From: Siniperca chuatsi
Taxonomy: Eukaryota; Chordata; Actinopteri; Centrarchiformes; Sinipercidae
Direction of reading: 5' to 3'
DNA length: 64,000 nt
Assembly (NCBI RefSeq): GCF_020085105.1
Contig: NC_058063.1
Location: forward strand, 6,172,501 to 6,236,500
Shown here: positions 48,545-60,737 of the stretch, piece after piece
How the letters are laid out: the number at the start of each line of letters is the position of its first letter
How positions within the stretch are numbered: the first letter of the stretch is position 1
The notes under the pieces: model-generated
What the model saw: only the letters and a program-made list of their open reading frames with translations
What the model was told of the DNA's origin: nothing
Databases searched by the model: none
Position numbers and translations under genes: made by a program

Positions 48545-49600
48545 TTTTATTTTGTATTTTTTGCGTGCATTTCCTGTCCTGACAGTGGAGCTGCCCTGAG
48601 AGCGGAGCCTGCACTGGAAACGACCCTACAGAGGAACACTGCAGGCAGACCATCTTGAATTGTTTTTCTGGTTTTAGTTAAGATCTTAGCTGCAGCATTC
48701 TGAACCATTTGAAGACTTTTAGTAGTAGTGCGTGGTAGGCCAGACAACTAAACGTTACAGTAATCCAATTTAGATGAAACAAAGGCATGAATTAGGATCT
48801 CTGCATCAGCCAAAACAGAAAATACCAAATTTTAGCTATGTTGTGTAGGTGGAAAAAGGCGATCTTGGTAATTTCTTTAATGTACTGATCAAAAGAGAGC
48901 GTAGGATCAAGTATAACACCAAGATTCTTGGCTGCCAATGACCAGCATCTCAGTTTTATCAGAATTTAGGTGCAGCAAATTACGTGACATCCAGGATTTC
49001 ACAACACATAAACAGGCCTCTAGATTTCTAATTTGAGCATCATCATCTGCCTTTGCAGGCACATATAGCTGAGTATCATCAGCGTAGGTAGCAGTGGAAA
49101 TTAATTCCAAAACTGCGTATATTTTGGCCAAAAGATGAAATATATAAAGAGAAAAGCAGAGGGCCAAGAACAGTGTCCTGAGGTACACCATATTTCACAT
49201 CAGAAAATTATGATGTAATGTTATTATAAGAAACACATTGTTCTTCCAAAAAGATAAGATTTTAACCATGCGAGAACCAAGCCAGAGACGCCAAAGTAGT
49301 TTTCAAGAAAATCTAGGAGTATGCCAGTATGCTGGTGGTATCAAAAGCCGCACTGAGGACCAGTATTAGAAGTACCAAAGTGGAATTTGAATCAGTGGTA
49401 AGCAAAATGTAATTTACCACTTTATTCAGTGCAGTTTCAGTGGAATGACAGGCCCTAAAGGCAGACTGAAAAGGTTAAAATAGATTGCTGTTACTTATGT
49501 GAGCTGGAAGTTACTGAGAAACACTGAAAAGAATGGAAGGTTAAGGACTGGTCTATAGTTATTGAGAGATCCTGGATCAAGGTACAGTTTCTTTACTGGT
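48545..49600 (-). mobile_element. L2-like LINE reverse-transcriptase relic
   Basis: The minus strand at 49191-48907 encodes [33 protein letters not shown] and the NLLHLNSDKTEMLVIGS block. YADD is the RT catalytic motif. Further on are LGVILDPTLSFDQYI and, near 48760-48660, LPRTTTKSLQMVQNAAAKIL. These are L2/Rex1-type motifs. Frame changes break the protein into pieces. Confidence 0.8.
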
Positions 49601-50687
49601 TTAACCACAACAGTTTTAAAAGGTGGTTGGGGCAAAATGTGATAAATTAACAATATTCAACTAAAAAAGATGTCAGTCTATTGAGTAATTAAGGTGTCTT
49701 CACTTGTAGTTTTCAGTTGCTGTTTTATGGTGTGTACTATTATGCATTGCTTTGCTTGTTATATTGCTTTAATTGTTAAGTATCTGTTTTCGTTTTTTAA
49801 TAATTTTATGCAGCATGTAATCATCTGACTCACCTTATAGATAGAAACAATGTGACATACAAATGTCAGTGAAGATGTTTTCCTGCCCTAAATTGTCCCC
49901 ATTATGCCACTTGTCAACAACTCTCAACATTGGGAATATGATAGCTAATAATCTGTCACGTTTTCAAACTAAACATCATGGAATGCATGGTAAAAATGTA
50001 AAGTTCTATTTCAACACACTTTAACGATAAATTAAGGGATTGGATCTGATTAAAAAAAAGAAAATTAAAGAATATTTTTAAGGGTTTTACTAAAAAAAGT
50101 CAATTAGTCTTTATTGTGTGTAGTTATAATGCAGAGAGCTGAAGGCTCGTCTCTCTGTAGTTGAATCTTTAAATTTAGCTGTTACTGACAGCACCGTTCA
50201 TCACCACAATGGAAAATAACAAGTAGGGCATCAACACCTTCACTATGCATGCCCACTAATGCATGCAAGCACATATCAGCAGCATTGTGCTCAGACCACA
50301 CTGTGCTTCCTGTCAGAGAATAATGTGTACCCCACTCACTCTTCCACTGCAGACCTCCATCTAAAACTCAGTATATGAGAATCTGGACATCCATCAATGT
50401 ACTTACTGGCTTTTCCTTTATCAAACACCAATCATATTCTTTTGTTCTCAGACAGACAAGGCTTACAAAATAAGCTAGATTTTGTCTGACAGACAGAAGA
50501 AAATAAAGAGATAGATGAGACTTAAAACTCAGCCTAGCCAAAAAGATTTCAAATTTGACATGCATATATGTTTATTAAAAAAATAGATTTTTGGTGATGG
50601 CAACACATATGGTAACAAGTGATGGGAACTCCTCCAACACACTAAAGCAGTTCAACTCTGAGCTGCAGTTCCAGTTGTTTCCTGAGT
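49601..50687. other. spacer and 3' flank of Ig-receptor copy A
   Basis: From about 50130 the sequence belongs to the Ig-receptor array: gagagctgaaggc, the cttcctgtcagagaataatg block and the gcagacctccatcta and caaacaccaatcatattctt blocks recur downstream of each copy. 49601-50130 is A/T-rich with nothing recognised. Confidence 0.5.
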
Positions 50688-51921
50688 CTATCTGGTGGCA
50701 GCGTACACCACGTTTGGCTCCAGCTCACTCTCTGATGCAGGCCTGCGGTTTCTTTTTGTTTTTGGATGGAAACTGGGCGCAGCATAGTTCAGGTCATCTG
50801 AGCCCAGATTCTGGTTTTGTGGATTGTGCTCTTCATTATGAGCTACATATATGACAGAGACAAATGTCAAATGTCAGTTCAACAATTCCATATTAATGTC
50901 CATAAATGTCACAGTTAATTGCATTTTGGCACAAAGGAGGTTTGGGATTATTCCGTCACATTGGCACAACTTTAAAGAGGATGAGCGAACAAAGCCAAAC
51001 ATAGATTCAGTAGCTAGTAAAAGTACCTGTCTGAAGCTTCCTGCTTTTAACAATCAGACCAATGATGAGCATTACGAGGAAAACAGTCAGACCGCCCAGG
51101 ATCACACTCATCAGCTTTGCTATTCCGTCAAACTCTTCTACAAGAAAGATGATTAAATGAAACATTAAAATGAACAAAACTGAATCCATCAACAACTTTT
51201 ACATTTTACATCAACAATCTGTTAAATGAAAGAAATATTTAGGACAATCCTACCTTCACACTCAACATTGACGACATCGTGAGATTCGTCATTGCCTTTA
51301 ATGAAATATGAGATTCATTTTATGTTGATTTTATTTTCATAAATCAGTTATGCGACTGAAATTTCAGTGTATTGAAATGGACACCAAAATAAAGACAAGA
51401 CATCAGCCTTACCGTGAACATTTAAATGTATTACATTAATCACTGTGTGTCCATCAATGTAAAATCCACAGAAATACATCCCAGAGTCAGATAAATCCAC
51501 TTGTTTGATTTTAAGAAAAACTGTGGAGATGTTGGATCTCATTTCAAAGTTTCCATTTTGAAAGCCATCACAGAATGAAGCATTCATGTTAGACCCGTAT
51601 GCAGAAGCGATACAGCTGATCTTGGCTCTGTTAACGAGTCTGGACCAGAATGTGTGAGTTGAACTTCTGGAAATGGAGCACAGCAGTGTGACCTCTTCAC
51701 CAGGCTGGACCTCCACAGTCTGAGACTCAGAAACTGAGACAGAGATCCAGCCTGAAACAAACAGCAGAGACAACAACAGAGTAACTCCTCAGCTGATAAA
51801 GCAACAACAATACATCTCAATTAATATAATAATCACATTGCAGTAGGCATTTAATAATCCAATACCAGTACTTACTGAGGCTGCAGAGAAGTAAGGCTGA
51901 AAGCAAGGTAGAGTTCATCAT
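50688..51921 (-). CDS. Ig V-domain transmembrane receptor, copy A
   Basis: Predicted type I surface receptor of the immunoglobulin superfamily, probably a leukocyte receptor. Exons on the minus strand: 51921-51876, 51751-51413, 51295-51254, 51137-51027, 50842-50688; phases fit, 230 residues. Signal peptide MMNSTLLSALLLCSL; one V-type domain with Cys40 and Cys110 (DSGMYFCG), Trp51, and an extra pair Cys62/Cys76; sequons at Asn72 and Asn89; short stalk; transmembrane segment SVILGGLTVFLVMLIIGLIV without charged residues; tail with LNYAAP (Tyr199) and VVYAAT (Tyr226). The first resembles an ITIM but has Pro at +3. There is no J-like FGxG, so it is not an antigen-receptor or typical NITR V domain. 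Family resembles unnamed teleost CD300/SIRP-like receptors; no symbol is justified. Confidence 0.8.
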
Positions 51922-51999
51922 TGTGCGTGATCGTCTCGCTGCAATGACCCTTCATATCACTGAGCTCTTGTACAGAGGGTTTTGTTGGAAATAGGCGGA

Positions 52000-53431
52000 G
52001 TGTTGTACATGTTCATCTCTTAGTTCAAACTGGCCACATAAAGTACTTCCGAACAAGAAGTGCAAAAGCCTCTTCAGAACCTCAAAGAGTCATTTATGAA
52101 GTTCACAGTACAACACAAAGGTATTCTTCAGCATGTTATTTGAAAATGAAACCTAATGTTCCACCCAAAGTCCTTAAAAAAATATATCAGTGTTAATATT
52201 TAAAAGTTAACTGTACTCTTCTCATCTAATAAGGAAGCTATTTTAAGCTTTTCTTAACCCTGAGCTTAAATAATGTCTTCATACTACAACTGATAGGACG
52301 CCTAACATTAGAATTAATGTTGGGTGATCCACACTCACGTCTCATTTTGTCCAAACAACACTTCTTTTTGAGGGTATTGGCTTTTAATTGTACAAGAGGC
52401 CTTCGCCACAGCAGACATTTTAACATAGTAGGAAAAGCACAGGTGTTGCTAATGACATCAATGATGGCTCTGTTCTCAGTGTCCCAGTGAGCCAGCATGC
52501 ACAACGGCAGGAGCCTGAAACTGAAGCGGCTAAATGGAATTCAGCCATCATTCATTTTATTATTTACACCCGTGCGCTCCCTACTGTGACAGGTCAAAAT
52601 GTCCTCTGTGAAAAAGGTCCATAGTGGCCCCCCTTGCTCTCAACAGAGGCCACATGTGGTCTCACAAGAGGAATAAAGATCATGTCTGTCTTTGGCATAC
52701 AGAATTACAAATCATGGCTGTCAAGATGAGCTCAAACCTTTTTAGGTTACGAGTAAGTGTTACATCAGTTCTGTCATCAACACAGTCTATCAAGAGTGAG
52801 ATAAAGCCAAAAAGTACAGGTTTTTATTATTATTTGTTGCTGATGACTGTTTCTTACATTGTGAAAGTTACACACTGGAGAAAATAGCATGCAGCTGAAG
52901 GCCAGTCTTCCTGTGGTGAGACTTTATTTTAGGCTGATACAGACAGGACTGTTTGTTACAGTGGAAAGTGCCAGGACGGGCAGGTGGAGGACATAATCCA
53001 AAGACACTGAGGGCCTGAGTAGCTGCTGTGTCCTTTGCATTTTTCAGCTGGACATTTAGCACTCAAATATAGGCTGCCAGGCTGTGATGTCAGCTGTTAA
53101 TAACAAATCCAGTTTCTATAATGTGAAGTCTATAATTTTCAAAAACATCTGTACAACGTAGAGGCTGATTTCCTTTTCTTGACAGAAGAAAGTCAGCCTG
53201 TATTCACTGCTTCAGGCCTCATGATTTTCACCTCAGGCTGTCCTCAGCCCACACTGTGCTGTCTCTTGCTGTCAAACAAGTGATGTGTAGCTCACTCACT
53301 CCTCCACTGCTGCAGACCTCCATCTAACTTTAACTGTAAGAGACTCTGGACAGTCATCAGTGTCTTCACAGGCCCCTCCTCCATCAAACACCAATCATAT
53401 TTTTTTAGACATCATTGAAAAGATAGACTTT

Positions 53432-53503
<72 letters not shown>

Positions 53504-53683
53504 GAGATGATGGAGCAGGTGAGAATTAAAACACAGCACTACCAAACATTTGCATGAATATAAGCTTTTTATTTCAGTATGTATTTTTACAAAGGTATGG
53601 TAACTTGAGCCACACAAAATCCCTTCAACACATTAATATAATAAGGCATCAGTTTTACTCTGATCTGCAGTTACAGTTGCTTC
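52000..53683. other. intergenic spacer of tandem unit 1
   Basis: Non-coding spacer between copies A and B, nearly identical to 55000-56645. It begins just 5' of copy A (gcggagtgttgtacatg, the likely promoter side) and ends with the 3' flank of copy B. It includes an (AG)n run at 53435-53501 (about 33 units) and recurrent flank blocks (ctgcagacctccatcta, caaacaccaatcatat). Confidence 0.7.
53435..53501. repeat. (AG)n microsatellite, long allele
   Basis: About 33 AG units. The equivalent place in the duplicate unit (56445-56463) has only about nine, the largest length difference seen between the two units. Confidence 0.95.
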
Positions 53684-54926
53684 CTAAGTCTTCCTGCTGG
53701 CAGCGTAAATAACATGAGTTTCCACTTCTCTCTCTGATGCAGGCCTGCGGTTTCTTTTTGTTTTCGGATGGAAACTGGGCGCAGCATAGTTCAGGTCATC
53801 TGAGCCCAGATTCTGGTTTTGTGGATTGTGCTCTTCATTATGAGCTACATATATGACAGAGACAAATGTCAAATGTCAGTTCAACAATTCCATATTATTG
53901 TCCATAAATGTCACAGTTAATTGCATTTTGGCACAAAGGAGGTTTGGGATTATTCCGTCACATTGGCACAACTTTAAAGAGGATGAGCGAACAAAGCCAA
54001 ACATAGATTCAGTAGCTAGTAAAAGTACCTGTCTGAAGCTTCCTGCTTTTAACAATCAGACAAATGATGAGCATTATGAGGAAAACAGTCAGACCGCCCA
54101 GGATCACACTCATCAGCTTTGCTATTCCGTCAAACTCTTCTACAAGAAAGATGATTAAATGAAACATTAAAATGAACAAAACTGAATCCATCAACAACTT
54201 TTACATTTTACATCAACAATCTGTTAAATGAAAGCAATATTTAGGACAATCCTACCTTCACACTCAACAGTGACGACATCGTGAGATTCGTCATTGCCTT
54301 TAATGAAATATGAGATTCATTTTATGTTGATTTTATTTTCATAAATCAGTTATGCGACTGAAATTTCAGTGTATTGAAATGGACACCAAAATAAAGACAA
54401 GACATCAGCCTTACCGTGAACATTTAAATGTATTACATTAATCACTGTGTGTCCATCAATGTAAAATCCACAGAAATACATCCCAGAGTCAGATAAATCC
54501 ACTTGTTTGATTTTAAGAAAAACTGTGGAGATGTTGGATCTCATTTCAAAGTTTCCATTTTGAAAGCCATCACAGAATGAAGCATTCATGTTAGACCCGT
54601 ATGCAGAAGCGATACAGCTGATCTTGGCTCTGTTAACGAGTCTGGACCAGAATGTGTGAGTTGAACTTCTGGAAATGTTGGAGCACAGCAGTGTGACCTC
54701 TTCGCCAGACTGGACCTCCACAGTCTGAGACTCAGAAACTGAGACAGAGATCCAGCCTGAAACAAACAGCAGAGACAACAACAGAGTAACTCCTCAGCTG
54801 ATAAAGCAACAACAATACATCTCAATTAATATAATAATCACATTGCAGTAGGCGTTTAATAATCCAATACCAGTACTTACTGAGGCTGCAGAGAAGTAAG
54901 GCTGAAAGCAAGGTAGAGTTCATCAT
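53684..54926 (-). CDS. Ig V-domain transmembrane receptor, copy B (chimeric tail)
   Basis: Same receptor type and exon plan as copy A: 54926-54881, 54756-54415, 54297-54256, 54139-54029, 53844-53684; 233 residues. Nearly identical to copy A through the signal peptide, V domain, stalk and membrane segment. Differences include one extra Asn in the V domain (LLCSNIS, restoring a sequon) and Asn to Thr in the stalk (DVVTVECE). The tail starts like A (LNYAAPSF) but ends EREVETHVIYAASRKT, the ending encoded by pseudogene C rather than A. The switch occurs in a ~27 bp tract (53729-53755) shared by all three. Tyr motifs are LNYAAP and VIYAAS. Intact and presumably expressed. Confidence 0.8.
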
Positions 54927-54989
54927 TGTGCGTGATCGTCTCGCTGCAATGACCCTTCATATCATTGAGCTCTTGTACAGAGGGTTTTG

Positions 54990-56645
54990 TTGGAAATAGG
55001 CGGAGTGTTGTACATGTTCATCTCTTAGTTCAAACTGGCCACATAAAGTACTTCCGAACAAGAAGTGCAAAAGCCCCTTCAGAACCTCAAAGAGTCATTT
55101 ATGAAGTTCACAGTACAACACAAAGGTATTCTTCAGCATGTTATTTGAAAATGAAACCTAATGTTCCACCAAAAGTCCTTAAAAAAATATATCAGTGTTA
55201 ATATTTAAAAGTTAACTGTACTCTTCTCATATAATAACGAAGCTATTTTAAGCTTTTCTTAACCCTGAGCTTAAATAATGTCTTCATACTACAACTGATA
55301 GGACACCTAACATTAGAATTAATGTTGGGTGATCCACACTCACGTCTCATTTTGTCCAAACAACACTTCTTTTTGAGGGTATTGGCTTTTAATAGTACAA
55401 GAGGCCTTCTCCACAGCAGACATTTTTAACATAGTAGGAAAAGCACAGGTGTTACTAATAACATCAATGATGGCTCTGTTCTCAGTGTCCCAGTGAGCCA
55501 GCATGCACAACGGCAGGAGCCTGAAACTGAAGCAGCTAAATGGAATTCAGCCATCATTCATTTTATTATTTACACCCGTGCTCTCCCTACTGTGACAGGT
55601 CAAATTGTCCTCTGTGAAAAAGGTCTATAGTGAAGGGCCCCCCTTGCTCTCAACAGAGGCCACATGTGGCCTCACAAGAGGAATAAAGATCATGTCTGTC
55701 TTTGGCATATAGAATTACAAATCATGGCTGTCAAGATGAGCTCAAACCTTTTTAGGTTACGAGTAAGTGTTACATCAGTTCTGTCATCAACACAGTCTAT
55801 CAAGAGTGAGATAAAGCCAAAAAGTACAGGTTTTTATTATTATTTGTTTCGGATGACTGTTTCTTACATTGTGAAAGTTACACACTGGAGAAAATAGCAT
55901 GCAGCTGAAGGCCAGTCTTCCTGTGGTGAGACTTTATTTTAGGCTGATACAGACAGGACTGTTTGTTACAGTGGAAAGTGCCAGGACGGGCAGGTGGAGG
56001 ACATAATCCAAAGACACTGAGGGCCTGAGTAGCTGCTGTGTCCTTTGCATTTTTCAGCTGGACATTTAGCACTCAAATATAGGCTGCCAGGCTGTGATGT
56101 CAGCTGTTAATAACAAATCCAGTTTCTATAATGTGAAGTCTATAATTTTCAAAAACATCTGTACAACGTAGAGGCTGATTTCCTTTTCTTGACAGAAGAA
56201 AGTCAGCCTGTATTCACTGCTTCAGGCCTCATGATGTTCACCTCAGGCTGTCCTCAGCCCACACTGTGCTGTCTCTTGCTGTCAAACAAGTGATGTGTAG
56301 CTCACTCACTCCTCCACTGCTGCAGACCTCCATCTAACTTTAACTATAAGAGACTCTGGACAGTCATCAGTGTCTTCACAGGCCCCTCCTCCATCAAACA
56401 CCAATCATATTTTTTTAGACATCATTGAAAAGATAGACTTTGGCAGAGAGAGAGAGAGAGAGGGTGAGATGATGGAGCAGGTGAGAATTAAAACACAGCA
56501 CTACCAAACATTTGCATGAATATAAGCTTTTTATTTCAGTATGTATTTTTACAAAGGTATGGTAACTTGAGCCACACAAAATCCCTTCAACACATTAATA
56601 TAATAAGGCATCAGTTTTACTCTGATCTGCAGTTACAGTTGCTTC
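54990..56645. other. intergenic spacer of tandem unit 2
   Basis: Near-identical duplicate of about 51990-53683, with scattered single-base and short indel differences and a shorter (AG)n run at 56445-56463. No coding sequence. Confidence 0.7.
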
Positions 56646-57660
56646 CTAAGTCTTCCTGCTGGCAGCGTAAATAACATGAGTTTCCACTTCTCTCTCTGAT
56701 GCAGGCCTGCGGTTTCTTATTGCTGTTGAATACAAAGTCAGTGCTGCGTCCTTCAGGTCATCAGAGTCCACATTCTGTAAATAAGAGTCAGACAACTCTT
56801 ACGTACAGGGCTTCAGAAACAACAGTCAGATGATGTCAGAAACGCTAAAATAATCGGAACTCTATAATAAATAAATAATCCTGAGTTAAAGTGATTCATG
56901 TGATCTTTCAAACCTTAGACCATACATAAGTGGTTAACAGGGGTTGGCACTTTCGCCTCACAGCAAGGAGGTTTATGGGTTCACACCTTGTACAAAACCC
57001 AGAAGAAGCCAAAGCTCCAATTGAATACAAGACAGCGCTCATGAAGTACCTGTCTGAAGTTTCTTGATTTTGACAACCAGACCAATGATGACCATAATGA
57101 GGAAAACAGTCAGAGCCCCCCGGATCACACTGGTCAGGCTTGGTATTCCACCAGGCTCTTCTACACGGAAATTGAAAAACTTTCTATAGATCTAGCAAAC
57201 ATTTAAATAGACAGAACTGCCTCTGTGGATGAGCTGTTTCAGCTTCCAACAATTTACGAACAGCTACCTGCACAATGACAGATATTTTAACAAGAGGCAG
57301 CGAGGACCTATAATTTAGGGTGCATGTTCTCATGAGGTACACCAGCGCCTTCCAAAATGATGACGATAAAATTCCTCTAATGTTGTTGATGTTATTTAGA
57401 CACATATTCAACAGAATCCTTATTTTAACAATAACCAATTAGACCACATATGTTTCTTTCCAATAAAAGACAGACAAGACTTAACAACAATCCTATCTTG
57501 AACATTTAAATAAGTTGTGCTGATAATAACTGAGTTTCTGCTTACATAAAATCCACAGAAATACAGTCCAGAGGCAGATAAATCCACTTGTTTAATTTTG
57601 ACTCAGAACCTGAGACAGAAGTAAAAGTAGTAAGAAGTAAAGCTGTCACTGCAATGGCTT
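56646..57660 (-). pseudogene. Ig V-domain receptor, copy C (pseudogene)
   Basis: The last exon (56774-56646) is open and encodes NVDSDDLKDAALTLYSTAIR followed by the same ending as copy B. The transmembrane exon (57160-57050) is intact with SVIRGALTVFLIMVIIGLVV. No exon joining them in phase could be found; a repeat has landed in that interval. The V exon is reduced to its last third ([19 protein letters not shown], near 57603-57505) fused to a few bases of its start, so about two thirds including the first canonical Cys is gone. No signal-peptide exon is seen. It cannot make the family's protein. It retains the tail intron that A and B lack. Confidence 0.75.
56935..56995 (+). repeat. short SINE-like fragment inside copy C
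   Basis: ggttggcactttcgcctcac, agcaaggaggtttatgggtt and cacacc resemble the fish repeat phrase 'ggttagcactgtcgcctcacagcaagaaggt..gggttcgaa', as remembered. It lies between the last two exons of copy C. Confidence 0.5.
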
Positions 57661-59478
57661 TTTATAACATTGGAAGGGCGTTTAAAGAGGTGGGCTGTGT
57701 TTGATGCTTATCTTGTTGTTTACACTGATCACACAAGCGCTACACTACAAAGTTATTCTTAAACTTCAGTTGTTCTAAATTCTTTAATGGACAAAGACAA
57801 AATTAAGAATTTTTAACTTTTACGGTAATTATGGTTTATACTTGTGATGTTGATGATGGTAATGTAACACACCATTTTCCAACCTATTCCAACACATGTA
57901 TCATGATCGATGTTTTTTTCCACTCATGGTCATAAAGGCAGGGATATCCAGATACAGCATGTACTAGGCTTTCCATGTTGTTTTTGCGGTTGTGTCCAAT
58001 TTCATCAAGTGTCACCGCGCTGTTCCGTTGTCGGTGATTGCGTCAACAAAAACCGTCCGCCAAAACAGCAAAGCAACTATCAATGCTGGTTTATTTATTA
58101 TTTCTCGTTTTCTCTTGTTAAAAACAAAACTTGCCGAAGTTCCAGCTGCCTAGTTTGTTTATGTTGCCATCTTGTTTTGTATGAAAAAGTAACCCTCACC
58201 CTAATCAAGAGGGGCGAAGATGTCGACAAAACATCAAAATGAACATCAGTGCCAGCAGTATACAGAGTATTACACAATTTGAGGTAAATTGTGGGTGTTA
58301 CTTACATTGTGAAAGTTAACACTGCAGATAATAGTAAACATATTTCTTACCATGTCAAAAAACTGCATATTGACATCATCTTTGCTTCATAATGTAAGCT
58401 TGATAAGTTGCTTACAATAGGTTACATTTTCCTATCAGGCCAGTGACTGATAAGTAGCTTTAAAACATAGATATGTTGCCGGGCAGTCTGGCAAATCTGA
58501 AGCCATGCTTAAATAAAGCTTGACATTTTATCTGTGTGTGTGATCTGTGTGTGATTGGGATCCTCCAGGTAGCTGCAAACACAGTTGCATTTAGTACACA
58601 TCACAGTGGAGATGGATGGGAGCTGCACCTGCTGTGATCTGTCATGTCCCAAACATGTCCAGTCTGTGGAGGGAACGGTTTCATATGAGGCTGTGCAGCA
58701 TCTTTTCACGAGTTTTAGAGTTTGAGGCCTCTCTCGTGTTACAGATTCCTCACCCATGCTGTTACTTTAGTGATGTACTGTTTTTTTTTTTTTTTAAAGC
58801 TTCTATGTATACATATGTAGAGGCTGATCTTTTTGTCTGCTTGACATCAACCACTGTTCTTTTTTAATTATTCTCTTACGGAGCTTTAACTCTTAACAGG
58901 CCTCATGATTTGCACCTCAGTTGTGTTCAAACCACACTGTGGTGTCTCTTCCTGTCAAACAAGTGAGGTGTTGCTGATGTCTAGCTAGTTTTCATACCCT
59001 GGGCCTGAGAGAAATGGTATTTCATTCAGCTGCATTTTTTATGGTTGACATGACAGCTAAACTTGAAACTGCACTGCTGCAGACCTCCATCGAACTCTCA
59101 CTATAAGAGAATCTATACAGTCGTCAGTGATTTTACTGGAACCTCCTCTATCAAACACCACTCATGTTCTTCCTCTCCTCAGATTGACATGTAAGGCAGT
59201 CAAAAGTATGACACACAGGAAAAATAAAGAAATATTATATATTTTGCATGAATCTTTGTCACCAAGCTGGTCTTTTTGACAACATGATAGTAACTATGAT
59301 ACTATGGTAATGGTTTAAAGTGATGTACACCAACCAACCACACTAAAACATACCAGTGTGTTAAAAATAAAACTCAAGATCCACTTTAAGCTGCAGTCCC
59401 AGGTGCTTCCTCGGTCTGTCTGGTGGCTGAATAAATAGCATTTGGCTCTCCTTCTCATTCTGATGCAGGCCTGTGGTT
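57661..59478. other. spacer between copies C and D
   Basis: Contains the recurrent array flank blocks (cttcctgtcaaacaagtgag near 58949, ctgcagacctccatcgaact near 59077). A segment at 58130-58230 is similar to 61095-61220 (cagctgcctag..tgttgccatcttg..aaaaagtaaccc), an older shared piece of the repeat unit. The 57910-58242 frame is open but not recognised. Confidence 0.55.
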
Positions 59479-60737
59479 TCATTTTGTTTTTGGACGAAAA
59501 GTCACTGTTGCATAGTTCAGTTCTGAGCCCAGACTCTGTGAATAAAACTATTTTCAGTCACTCATCTCACATAGCTGACAATAAGAAGACAATATCATTG
59601 ACTGACAAATGACTGTAGCACCTGCTGAAATACAAACATTTAAATATGAAACTTAACAAACTTCACCTCTGTCCGTTGTAGATTCTGTTCTTCAGCATGA
59701 CCTAATGACAGAAAAAAACATGTTTGGTCAATTGACTAGCACTGTATTGAACAATGTTGCTGTTGCATTTTGTCCAGTAGGAAGTTGTGGATCATATAGG
59801 CTCAAAAAAGGATGTGTAAATACAGTAAAACTAAGTACAATTACCTTTCTGAAGCTTTTTGATTTTAACAGCAAGACAAATGATGACCATAAAGAGGAAA
59901 ATAATCAGACCGCCCAGGATCACACTCAGCTTGGTTATTCCATCCAACACTTCTACAAGAAAGATTGTTCGGTTAGATTCTGTACATTTTACCTCTAGTT
60001 GCTTGAGATCTGATTAATATTTAAATGGACAAAAATGCCTGACAGAAATTTTAATGTGAGGCAGGAAGAATTTAAAATTTGTCTGATAAATCTAAAATCT
60101 CAAACTTAGTTCTACATCGCGAGGTTTACCTAAATTAAATATTAAGGTGATAGTATTCCATCAAAATCCTTATTTTGACAAGCAGACAATTAGGCCATCA
60201 ATCAAAAGACAGAGCAAACTTTACAAAAATCTTACCTTGGACGTCTAAATATGTTGCATCGACAATAACCGGGCTTTTGTTTATGTAAAATCCACAGAAA
60301 TACAGTCCAGAGTCAGATAAATCCACTTGCTTGATTTTGAGAAAGATAGTAGAGATGTTAGATCTCATTTCAAATGTTCCATTTTGATATCCATCACAGA
60401 ACATAGCAGGGTTATGAGGCTTGAACATAAAGGCGATACAATGGGGCTTGGATCGCTTGACCACTCTGAACCAGATTATCTGAGTGGGAGAACTTGAAAA
60501 GTTGGAGCACAGCAGCGTGACTTCTTCACCAGACTGGACCTCCACAGCCTGAGACTCAGAAACTGAGACAGAGATCCAGCCTGAAACAAACAACAGAAAT
60601 ATTGATCATGTAATCAACATCTTTATATGATTTTATTAATAGCAAGCAATGTCAGTGCTGTGGAGTAATTCCATGGCAGTAGGCTACTTACTGAAGCTGC
60701 AGAGAATTACAGCTGTAGTCAAAGAGAAGTTCCTCAT
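59479..60737 (-). CDS. Ig V-domain transmembrane receptor, copy D (ITIM-bearing)
   Basis: Diverged member of the same family. Exons on the minus strand: 60737-60692, 60580-60236, 59952-59845, 59701-59667, 59535-59479; 196 residues. Signal peptide [16 protein letters not shown] domain with LLCSNFS, the extra Cys pair ([12 protein letters not shown]) and DSGLYFCG; a membrane segment [19 protein letters not shown] without charge; tail with [16 protein letters not shown] (Tyr186) fits the ITIM consensus (I/V/L/S)xYxx(L/V/I), so an inhibitory receptor that could recruit SHP-type phosphatases is the likeliest reading. The stalk exon seen in A and B is missing. A stop replaces the Arg codon after RPKTK, so the second tyrosine motif (downstream AIYSAT) is not translated. 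The tail uses two exons where A and B have one. Confidence 0.75.

Noticed and set aside
53360-53617. ORFs of alternating Arg-Glu or Leu-Ser
   Set aside because: They are translations of the (AG)n microsatellite.
57910-58242. 110-codon plus-strand ORF with a Cys-rich start (considered as a THAP-like zinc finger)
   Set aside because: The spacing of Cys and His does not complete a THAP pattern, and a similar but closed segment at 61095-61220 suggests spacer sequence.
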